DNA of 39,841 bases from a virus, in the IMG/VR virus record IMGVR_UViG_3300021375_000066, positions 1 through 39,841 of that record, one strand, 5' to 3'. The notes beneath the pieces were generated by a model. It ran no database searches and was not told the DNA's origin. It was given only the letters and a program-made list of their open reading frames with translations. Of this stretch, positions 20,957 to 27,973 are shown piece after piece (the first letter of the stretch is position 1; each line of letters starts with the position of its first letter). The position numbers were made by a program, and so were the translations under genes.

Positions 20957-20981
20957 TAATAACTCCATAAGTTAAATAGTT

Positions 20982-21018
20982 GTTGTCCATAAAGTTTTGA
21001 AATTTGCGTATGAAAATG
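20982..21018 (-). promoter_or_regulatory. Class 2 promoter-like motif, copy f
   Basis: Minus strand: TTTTCATACGCAAATTTCAA, then CTTTAT and GGACAAC, before gene 20735-20956. Confidence 0.75.
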
Positions 21019-21043
21019 AAAAAAAAAGAACGCTTACGCGCTC
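21019..21043 (-). terminator. Terminator of the metallopeptidase-like unit
   Basis: Minus strand stem AGAGCGC-GTAA-GCGTTCT (one G-U pair) followed by T run. The stem overlaps the last codons of the gene ending at 21034. Confidence 0.85.
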
Positions 21044-21537
21044 TTCTTCTTTTTAGTTTTGTGTGATGAAACGACTTTCATTACTTGATTAATATATTTT
21101 TCTTCGTTTGCTCGTGCTTCAATTTCCCACGGTAAATTTAAATATGCATCGTGATCTTTATTATTATCAACGACTTTATATTCTTTATTTTCAAATACTG
21201 AAATCTTAGCATTTTTGTGAGATAACTTTTTAGTTTCGAATTGTTGTGCATGAGTCATTTCATGTATAATAGTCGACACAATACCTTTTAGATTATATCG
21301 TCTAATATCAATTGAAATTGTATTCTTCGCACTAATACAAACACCTAAAGTATTTTTCTTACGAATATTATTTATTAACATAGAATAATTTTTAACATTT
21401 AATAATTTTTTACATTCATCGAATGCAATCATTAATTTATCAATGTTCGCTCTGAAATATTCACGTAATTCTTTTTCGTCTGAAGCAACAGAACCAGTTA
21501 CAAATACGTCATTTCTTATTTCAAATGTTTTTGGCAT
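21034..21537 (-). CDS. Zinc metallopeptidase-like protein (HExxH)
   Basis: 167 residues, GGAGA ribosome binding site. STIIHEMTHAQQFE contains HExxH, and the downstream PWEIEARANE offers a Glu as third zinc ligand, the layout of small gluzincin/SprT-like peptidases. The C-terminus is Lys-rich (KTKKKKSA). It is the first minus-strand gene next to the divergent region, preceded by two class 2 motifs, so it is probably the earliest or most strongly expressed gene of the cluster. Substrate unknown; an anti-host role is inferred. Confidence 0.75.
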   Translation of the reverse strand: MPKTFEIRNDVFVTGSVASDEKELREYFRANIDKLMIAFDECKKLLNVKNYSMLINNIRKKNTLGVCISAKNTISIDIRRYNLKGIVSTIIHEMTHAQQFETKKLSHKNAKISVFENKEYKVVDNNKDHDAYLNLPWEIEARANEEKYINQVMKVVSSHKTKKKKSA

Positions 21538-21557
21538 AATTAATCTCCAATTTAATT

Positions 21558-21594
21558 GTTGTCCATTAAATATAAAAATATGCGTATGAAATTC
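21558..21594 (-). promoter_or_regulatory. Class 2 promoter-like motif, copy g
   Basis: Minus strand: ATTTCATACGCATATTTTTA, then TTTAAT and GGACAAC, before gene 21034-21537. Confidence 0.78.
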
Positions 21595-21601
21595 TTATAT
21601 T

Positions 21602-21630
21602 CATTATATGTTGAAATGTGCGTATGAAAT
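21602..21630 (-). promoter_or_regulatory. Class 2 promoter-like motif, copy h
   Basis: Minus strand: ATTTCATACGCACATTTCAA, then a perfect TATAAT and G. It is in tandem with copy g, 36 bases upstream, and lacks the GGACAAC tail. Confidence 0.78.
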
Positions 21631-21919
21631 CGCAAATGTCATATGTCGATTTTTATTGTCGAATTTTGAAAAAAATAAAATCTCACATAAATAAAATTCG
21701 ATTTTAATTAACGTATATATTTATAATTAGATACTTCATCTAACAACAATTTACATATTATTATTATAAAAAATCTAATAAAATCAATGACTTAAAGAAC
21801 CTTACTTTAATCATTTTACCTTCATTTTACGTTGTTAGTTATTACGTTTTAAAATTTTCGGGAATTGTTGTTGTTTGACCTACGACACAAATTTGTCCCA
21901 CAAAAAAATAGGAGCTCCT
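21631..21919. other. Divergent AT-rich intergenic region
   Basis: About 290 bases without a gene between the minus-strand cluster and the structural operon. It is extremely AT-rich and contains a perfect 9-bp inverted repeat TCGAATTTT (21659-21667) / AAAATTCGA (21693-21701), T-rich runs, and a palindrome ACAAATTTGT near 21889. A weak T7-promoter-like TACGACACAAATTTG (about 21883) faces the structural genes. It is a reasonable place for a replication origin and the late promoter; neither is proven. Confidence 0.5.
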
Positions 21920-22744
21920 ATGGCACTAGAAACTGCTACATATATCAATAGCTTAGTTGCTACAAACCCGACTAGTTCAGATAACGTCTCACAAGGAGAT
22001 GATCACCTACGTCTAATTAAAAGCGCAATAAAAGCTACCTTTCCAAACATTACTGGAGCTGTAACAGCCACACAAGATCAGTTAAACACAGACCCTAGTT
22101 CACTTTTAGACAGCGCTGCTGCAACAAGAGTAGCTGCTACTACTACAGGTGCAACAGTTACCGGTACTCTTGTAGTATCCTCAGATATTAACATTACTGG
22201 CAACATTACTCTAGGTGGCTCAGGATTGACCCTAGGGACACATACTGCAGGTAACTATGTAGAAGACATCACAGGTGGAACAGGTGTCACAGTGAGTGGC
22301 GGTGGAGCAGAGGGAGCAACTCCTACAATTGCTATAGGTCAACCAGTAGGAACTACAGATAACGTAACATTTGCTGTAACTAACGCAAGTGAAGTACGCT
22401 CAACAGGTAACGTTACTGCTTACTATTCAGATATGAGATTAAAGACATCTGTGCAACCAATTACAAACGCCCTTTCTAAAGTAAATGCATTATCAGGTTT
22501 TACATTTAGACCTAATGATATTGCTATAAATATGGGATATGAAGACAAAGAAGAAGTTGGAGTATCTGCTCAAGAAGTAGAAGCTGTATTACCTCAGATA
22601 ATAGCGCCTGCTCCAATAGATGAAAATTATAAAACTGTACATTATGAAAAACTAGTACCTTTGCTTATTGAAGCAATTAAAGAATTAAAATCAGAATTTG
22701 ATACTCATAAGAAAGGTTGTACTTGTCATGGCTCTACAGACTAG
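21920..22744 (+). CDS. Tail fibre with S74 intramolecular chaperone
   Basis: 274 residues from ATG 21920 with GGAG 5 bases upstream. The N-terminus (NPTSSDNVSQGDDHLRLIKS) is a common phage fibre opening. The middle is Gly/Thr-rich repeat text (VTGTLVVSSDINITGNITLG). The C-terminus is the endosialidase-type Peptidase_S74 chaperone: YYSDMRLKTSVQPI with the Ser/Lys dyad, VGVSAQEVEAVLPQI, and YEKLVPLLIEAIKEL. It trimerises and then cleaves itself off. The protein ends in a CTCHGSTD tail. It opens the structural operon. Confidence 0.88.
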   Translation: MALETATYINSLVATNPTSSDNVSQGDDHLRLIKSAIKATFPNITGAVTATQDQLNTDPSSLLDSAAATRVAATTTGATVTGTLVVSSDINITGNITLGGSGLTLGTHTAGNYVEDITGGTGVTVSGGGAEGATPTIAIGQPVGTTDNVTFAVTNASEVRSTGNVTAYYSDMRLKTSVQPITNALSKVNALSGFTFRPNDIAINMGYEDKEEVGVSAQEVEAVLPQIIAPAPIDENYKTVHYEKLVPLLIEAIKELKSEFDTHKKGCTCHGSTD

Positions 22745-23348
22745 CGGTGCCATTTCGATGGATAATATTAGAACTGAGTTTGGAGATACAGGTTCTATAG
22801 CATTATCGGAATGTTATAAAGGAGGTAGTATTATACCTGCATCTTTGTCAGCTACTGCTACTGCAGGTTCTACATCAGCATCAACTAATAACTCAGGTCG
22901 TAGTATTGATACTGGGTTAACATTTAATAGTGGTAGATTATTTGGTTACTCTAGATGGTCAGACAACGGAGCAGCCAATATTCAATCATGGTCTTTTACA
23001 GTTAACAAAACTGGTACTTATCACTACTATTTTGGGTATTACTATGGTGGTTCAGGTAACGCAAATACAGCTACAATTGTTATAGCGAAAAATGGTGTAA
23101 ACACACTTAATCAAGGGTTAAGCTCTAACGACAGTACAGCAACTTATACTGGTAGTTGTGCAGCTAATGCAGGTGATACTATCTCAGGTTCTTTTACAGG
23201 TACATCTAACGGTTGGTCATCTAATACGTTTTATATTGGTGGTGATAGCTACAATACTAGAACAATAACTGTTGGAGCTAATGCAAACGTTCCTGCATCA
23301 GGAGCTATTAACCTTAATAACTTTTACGGCGCAACTAATTCAATATAA
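22728..23348 (+). CDS. Tail protein with 'MDNIRTEFG' head
   Basis: 206 residues from ATG 22728, overlapping the fibre gene by 17 bases. The opening SGAISMDNIRTEFGDTGSIA, then LSECYKGG, is a widespread head segment of phage tail proteins. The rest is Ser/Thr/Asn/Gly-rich beta structure (TVNKTGTYHYYFGYYYGGSG), and ends in GAINLNNFYGATNSI. It is probably a tail-tip or fibre component. No enzymatic motif. Confidence 0.72.
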   Translation: MALQTSGAISMDNIRTEFGDTGSIALSECYKGGSIIPASLSATATAGSTSASTNNSGRSIDTGLTFNSGRLFGYSRWSDNGAANIQSWSFTVNKTGTYHYYFGYYYGGSGNANTATIVIAKNGVNTLNQGLSSNDSTATYTGSCAANAGDTISGSFTGTSNGWSSNTFYIGGDSYNTRTITVGANANVPASGAINLNNFYGATNSI

Positions 23349-23359
23349 GAGGTTTTATT

Positions 23360-25027
23360 ATGGCTACTTTACCTGTAAGAAATTTAGGTAGTTCAGGTCT
23401 TATTACAGATATGGACGCCCAAGATATACCTATGAGTGCCTTTTCAGATTGTCGTAATGTTGTATTTGATCAAGGTAGTGTCAAAAGATCTCCTGGCTTT
23501 AAACGTATATATGAACTTCCAGTAAGTGAAGCTGTTCCATGGTCTTCTGTTTCAGGTGATTATGATAGCTATGCATACACTTGGTACGGAGGTTTAGCTA
23601 CAGACAATGCTGATCAAACAAGGCATATAGCTTCTTATTATTCACCTACAAATGGTGCAGTTCTTATTGGCTGTAATACTGATGGTAGTGTTTATGATTA
23701 TGTTAATGGTGAGTTTGAAGATGTTAGTCCAGCTAATAGTACTACTTCTTCTGATTTAGTAGGGTGGACGCACAATCAAATCTCAGGTTTGTCTGTGGTT
23801 AATCGATATGGTTATAGCCCATACATTAGAGATATTATTTCAGATGCTAATTATTCAAAAATGACTGTTGGTGATTGGCCTACTACTGATTATGCAGTTT
23901 CAATGAGAACATTTAAAGATTTTATTATTGCACTTAATGTTTATGAAACTAATACACAAAAACATACTATGGTTAAATGGACAGATCCTATTGGCTATAG
24001 AGCAAGTAAATCAACTGGTGTTACATGGACATCTACATCAAGTAATAGTGCAGGTTCAAATATACTTGGGCAAGCTAAAACTCCAATTGAAGATGGCTTA
24101 GCATTAGGAAACGTATTTATAATATATACACAAACTGAAGCTGTTTTAATGGAATACACTGCTTCTACGTTAGTGTTTAACTTTAGAGAGTTATTTAATG
24201 ACGATGGTGTTATTAATTTAAACTGTGTTTCTGAGGTTGGTGGTCAACATTACGTTTTTGGTTTTAATAACATTTATATGCATAATGGTAATGCTAAACA
24301 AAACTTAGCTACTAATGCTGTAAGAGATAGAATTTATAATGAGCTTGATAGAAGTAAATCAAGTAAATTTTTTGTTCACTACGATAACTCATTACAACTA
24401 ATTTATTTTTGTTATGTATCTAGTGAAACTGATATTGGTTTTTCTAATAGTACATATTGTAATAAAGCTGCAGTTTATAACATGATTAATAAAACTTGGT
24501 CATTTATAGATTTACCAAATGTTGTTGGTGCTGCTTCTTTAAATATTAGTACAAATTTAGGTTTGTCTTCAGAAACTACTGAAATGGCAGTTATGGTTGG
24601 TGCCAGACAAACAGCAATTAATCATACCGGAAGTAGAGCATATGCATTAGATATGTTAGAAAATGGTCAATTAAGTGGAAATCAAGAATTAGAAACTATA
24701 AAGCCTGCGTTTGTAGAGCGATATGGTTTAGATTTAGATGAAACTCAAGCACCATTACGATCTGCTAAACATTTAAAAACTATCACACCTATAATAACAA
24801 TGCCTAATACATCAGGTTCGTTGTCTATAAAAACTGGTTTTAGTGAATATTCTACTACTGCACCTCCAACTTATGCTGAAACTACTACTTACACGCCTTC
24901 GTCAATGTATAAACTTGACTCAAGGGCAAATGGTAGACTTTTAGCTTACAAAGTTGAAGAAACTGCAGGTGATGCATTTAATTTTTCAGGTGCAGATTTT
25001 GAGATTACATTAACAAGCAGGAGATAA
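23360..25027 (+). CDS. Tail tube/nozzle-type protein (gp12-like position)
   Basis: 555 residues. The start (VRNLGSSGLITDMDAQDIP, then SAFSDCRNVVFDQGSVKRSP) resembles tail tubular protein B/stabilisation proteins of podoviruses, which form the nozzle under the portal-adaptor. It is rich in beta text with repeated Tyr/Trp (YNMINKTWSFIDLP), as in beta-propeller nozzle proteins. Function is assigned from the N-terminus and size. The partner adaptor (T7 gp11 type) is not in the window. Confidence 0.72.
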   Translation: MATLPVRNLGSSGLITDMDAQDIPMSAFSDCRNVVFDQGSVKRSPGFKRIYELPVSEAVPWSSVSGDYDSYAYTWYGGLATDNADQTRHIASYYSPTNGAVLIGCNTDGSVYDYVNGEFEDVSPANSTTSSDLVGWTHNQISGLSVVNRYGYSPYIRDIISDANYSKMTVGDWPTTDYAVSMRTFKDFIIALNVYETNTQKHTMVKWTDPIGYRASKSTGVTWTSTSSNSAGSNILGQAKTPIEDGLALGNVFIIYTQTEAVLMEYTASTLVFNFRELFNDDGVINLNCVSEVGGQHYVFGFNNIYMHNGNAKQNLATNAVRDRIYNELDRSKSSKFFVHYDNSLQLIYFCYVSSETDIGFSNSTYCNKAAVYNMINKTWSFIDLPNVVGAASLNISTNLGLSSETTEMAVMVGARQTAINHTGSRAYALDMLENGQLSGNQELETIKPAFVERYGLDLDETQAPLRSAKHLKTITPIITMPNTSGSLSIKTGFSEYSTTAPPTYAETTTYTPSSMYKLDSRANGRLLAYKVEETAGDAFNFSGADFEITLTSRR

Positions 25028-25028
25028 T

Positions 25029-25202
25029 ATGTCTTACTCAATACTTAATGAGCAATACAAACTACAAAACCCTCCTCCAAACGATCCTGAGCAGTTAGTT
25101 TCTTATTTATATGAAGAATTAAAAAAACTATCTGCAGCTCAGGAAAGATTACAACAAATAATAACAGAAATCGACACTAGACTTACTGCAGGAAGTTTAT
25201 AA
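25029..25202 (+). CDS. Small coiled-coil protein
   Basis: 57 residues, starting one base after the nozzle-gene stop and ending in a TAATG overlap with the next gene. SILNEQYKLQNPPPNDPEQL is followed by a helix LVSYLYEELKKLSAAQERLQ and QIITEIDTRL with heptad-like spacing. It is too short for ordinary callers but tightly packed in the operon. Probably a minor virion or assembly protein; family unknown. Confidence 0.75.
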   Translation: MSYSILNEQYKLQNPPPNDPEQLVSYLYEELKKLSAAQERLQQIITEIDTRLTAGSL

Positions 25203-25492
25203 TGCACAGTTTAAGAGTGCCTGTAGTAAGGCGATGGTGTTATGTCATCTCGTTAGAGCATGTTCAACCAGATCTAACACTAATACATTGTGAAATCAAA
25301 ACGAAATGGTCAAAACAAGTTGATATAGAATTAAAAGATGGTTGGTATTTATTAAAGTTATGCCACAAAGGTCCGATCCATGCAATGCACGATCCTAGCG
25401 ACAAAAAACACGAAAAATTTTTAAAAAAGTTTGGTTTTAAATTTAAAGCAACGCTTGAAGATCAAATGGAAATATGGATATGGGAGAAATAA
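25202..25492 (+). CDS. Small protein, T7 gp13-like position
   Basis: 96 residues, TAATG overlap. Mixed alpha/beta with VDIELKDGWYLLKLCHKGPI and a C-terminal HEKFLKKFGFKFKATLEDQM, then EIWIWEK. The 'FLKKxGFKF' ending resembles the last strand-helix of GNAT-like proteins and of T7 gp13, which also lies before ejection proteins. The similarity is weak. Role in virion assembly is inferred from position. Confidence 0.55.
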   Translation: MHSLRVPVVRRWCYVISLEHVQPDLTLIHCEIKTKWSKQVDIELKDGWYLLKLCHKGPIHAMHDPSDKKHEKFLKKFGFKFKATLEDQMEIWIWEK

Positions 25493-25495
25493 AAA

Positions 25496-26629
25496 ATGGG
25501 TAGCTTATTTAAAGGTCCAAAGACCAATACAACTAGAAATGACCCTAACGCTGATGCTGCATTTAAAATGGCTCAACCACTATTAGATTATGCGTCTAAT
25601 CAAGGTTTAAATTTTGGTCAAAATGCAATAGATGCTGGAGTATATTCAGGACCAACTTTTGCCGGTTTTACTGATTATCAAAATGCGGCTCAAACAGGTG
25701 CAGGTAATTATGCAAATAATGCTTCTAGTAATGCTAATGCAGTAAATGCAGCTTCTTTGAATAATTTAGCTAATACCGGAGACTTTGGTAAAGGCTTTGC
25801 AAATATGTTTTCAATGACCCAAAATCCGTTTGGTGCATTTAACATGGGAAATCAATTAGCTAATAGTGATATGGCTAATAACATGATTAATGCTTCTACA
25901 AGAGATATTGGCAGAAATTTATATGAAAATGCTCTTCCTTCTGCAAATAGAGGATATGCAGCAACAGGTAATATGAACTCAAACCGAGCAGGTATGCAAG
26001 ATGCTATGCTTATGAGAGGTGCCGAAGATAGAGCTGCTGATGTATCTGCAGATATTAGAAACTCAATGTTTAACCAAGGTGTAAACCAATATAATACCAA
26101 CTTTGGTCAAGGTATGAGTGCTTTAGGTGGTATGTCTAATGCTTTTAATAATAGTATTGCAAATCTTGGTACCGGTATGAATATGGACTCTCAAGGTATC
26201 AACATGCTTAATAAGTTTGGTACTTTAGGCCAAATGAATAATCAAGGTCAGATGGACGCAAATCAAAAGGCATTTTATGATCAGTTTAATGTTCCTATGA
26301 ACCAACTTCAGCAAATGATGCAGCTTGCTTCAGGTAACCAAGGTTTCGGTGGAAGTACATCAGGCACATCACAAGAAAACCCATCAACAATGCAAAATAT
26401 AGGTAATATTATTGGTATTGCTTCAATGTTCTGCTGGGTTGCTAGAGAAGTATATGGACCTGAAAATCCTAAGTGGCTTGAGTTTAGAGAATATATGGTT
26501 GAAAGAGCACCTTGGTGGTTGAATAGACTTTACTGGAAATTTGGTCAAAGGTTCGCAGCTTTCATTAGCAATAAACCAAGAACTAAAAAGTTTCTTGAAA
26601 AAATCATGGATAAATTGGTGGAGGCGTAA
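25496..26629 (+). CDS. Ejection-type virion protein with CFI-like C-terminal box
   Basis: 377 residues, Asn/Met/Gly/Ala-rich helical low-complexity text through about residue 300 (QFNVPMNQLQQMMQLASGNQ), typical of small ejection proteins. The C-terminal 75 residues are different: SMFCWVAREVYGPENPKWLE, then FREYMVERAPWWLNRLYWKF, ending in a short helix. This 'C-W-V-A-R-x-V-Y-G' box resembles the CFIATAAYG (CFI-box) C-terminal motif found on many phage and bacterial proteins. It is followed directly by a second ejection-type gene. Role in DNA delivery is inferred from context. Confidence 0.68.
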   Translation: MGSLFKGPKTNTTRNDPNADAAFKMAQPLLDYASNQGLNFGQNAIDAGVYSGPTFAGFTDYQNAAQTGAGNYANNASSNANAVNAASLNNLANTGDFGKGFANMFSMTQNPFGAFNMGNQLANSDMANNMINASTRDIGRNLYENALPSANRGYAATGNMNSNRAGMQDAMLMRGAEDRAADVSADIRNSMFNQGVNQYNTNFGQGMSALGGMSNAFNNSIANLGTGMNMDSQGINMLNKFGTLGQMNNQGQMDANQKAFYDQFNVPMNQLQQMMQLASGNQGFGGSTSGTSQENPSTMQNIGNIIGIASMFCWVAREVYGPENPKWLEFREYMVERAPWWLNRLYWKFGQRFAAFISNKPRTKKFLEKIMDKLVEA

Positions 26630-27952
26630 ATGGGTAAATTATTTGAAGGTGGTTTATTCGACAATAGTGGGCCACAAATTAATCCCGATCCAAATTTAGG
26701 CATGGGTAACAACAACATGCTTCCTCCTAATTCACCTCAAAGCATGATGTCTAATATGCACGACCAAAATGCAATGTTAAAAATGTATGAGCAATATAAT
26801 AAGCCTTCTTTTTCTCAAAAATTAAGCGATCTTGGAGCTGCGTTCAGAGCTGCAGGTGCAGCACCATCTCAGCAAGGTCAATTATGGAACCAATTAACCC
26901 AAACTAGAACTAATCGTACATCAGATATTAGAAATAGGTTTAGACAACTTCAACAAGATAAGAGGCAAAACAAACTTGATAAACAAAATCTTGATCAGCA
27001 AAACTTTACAAATACTTTGTCAACAGACAAGTTTGATTTTCTCAAAGATCAGTACAATACTAAACAAGATCAGCTTACTGAAAAAAATGCACTCATTGGT
27101 AGTAACTTTAATTACACTGTTGGCCAACCTGAAGGTACGGTTAATAAATCAATTGAAGTTATGGATCAAATGGGTAACCCAGAAACTATTTTCCCTGGCG
27201 ATCCACGCTACAACTATTACAACTCTGCTCTCAAAGCTAAAGAAAAAGCAGTGCTTGATAAACTTAAAAGAAAAGCTACAGGTATTGATATTAAAGGTAA
27301 AAAAGATGTTATCTTTGATAAAGAAACAGGAAAATACAGATACTTAAACTCTGGTGAAATTTCTCGTGATAAAGCGTATGCTACACAATATGAAAAGCAA
27401 CGTCCTGCGCAAGCTGCAGCTAACGTAGCAGTTTTAGATGGTATTGCAAACGAACTTAGTACTGGTGGTGATATTGATAGTTGGTGGGAAAGAACACAAG
27501 CTATTGTAGATCCTGATGGTGACTTAGGTTTAAGAAAAATCTTTGGTCAAAAAGGTTTAGATATACAACAACGTATTGAAGGTATTGTTCAGCAATCATT
27601 AAGAGAAACTTTAGGTGCTCAGTTTACTCAAACAGAAGCATTTAGATTGATTTCACGTTCTTATAACCCAGCATTAAAACCTCAAGTAAATGCTAAACGT
27701 TTAAAAATGGCAGGTTTAGTAGCTCGTAAATTAATTGAGTTAAATAAAGCTAAAGCAGATCATTTTAAAGAAAACAAAACTTTAGCAGGTTATAAAGTAG
27801 ATTATTCTGGTGAAATTAAGCAAATGGAAAATATGCTTGCAAATCTATATGCAGAAACTGAAAAAACTGGTTCATCAAATGTATCAGGTAATAGATCTGT
27901 TGGTGGTAAAGCCTCTACTGGCATAAATTTCAGAATAAAAAATCAAAATTAA
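26630..27952 (+). CDS. Ejection-type internal virion protein
   Basis: 440 residues, GGAGG ribosome binding site, no gap after the previous gene. The N-terminus is Asn/Pro/Met-rich (PQINPDPNLGMGNNNMLPPN); then helical Gln/Lys/Arg-rich text (QQDKRQNKLDKQNLDQQNFT) and a folded C-terminal half with GLDIQQRIEGIVQQSLRETL and AQFTQTEAFRLISRSYNPAL. The latter pattern occurs in internal virion/DNA-transfer proteins of marine podoviruses. It probably enters the cell envelope with the genome, together with the giant protein downstream. Confidence 0.68.
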   Translation: MGKLFEGGLFDNSGPQINPDPNLGMGNNNMLPPNSPQSMMSNMHDQNAMLKMYEQYNKPSFSQKLSDLGAAFRAAGAAPSQQGQLWNQLTQTRTNRTSDIRNRFRQLQQDKRQNKLDKQNLDQQNFTNTLSTDKFDFLKDQYNTKQDQLTEKNALIGSNFNYTVGQPEGTVNKSIEVMDQMGNPETIFPGDPRYNYYNSALKAKEKAVLDKLKRKATGIDIKGKKDVIFDKETGKYRYLNSGEISRDKAYATQYEKQRPAQAAANVAVLDGIANELSTGGDIDSWWERTQAIVDPDGDLGLRKIFGQKGLDIQQRIEGIVQQSLRETLGAQFTQTEAFRLISRSYNPALKPQVNAKRLKMAGLVARKLIELNKAKADHFKENKTLAGYKVDYSGEIKQMENMLANLYAETEKTGSSNVSGNRSVGGKASTGINFRIKNQN

Positions 27953-27973
27953 ATAAAATCTATGGAGACGCCT

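Noticed and set aside
19296-21630. N4-type hairpin promoters for the putative virion polymerase
   Set aside because: I looked for short stems with a 3-base loop in the class 2 motifs. Copies c and d contain AGCGCT, but no stem is shared by all copies, so the N4 hairpin mechanism is not supported.
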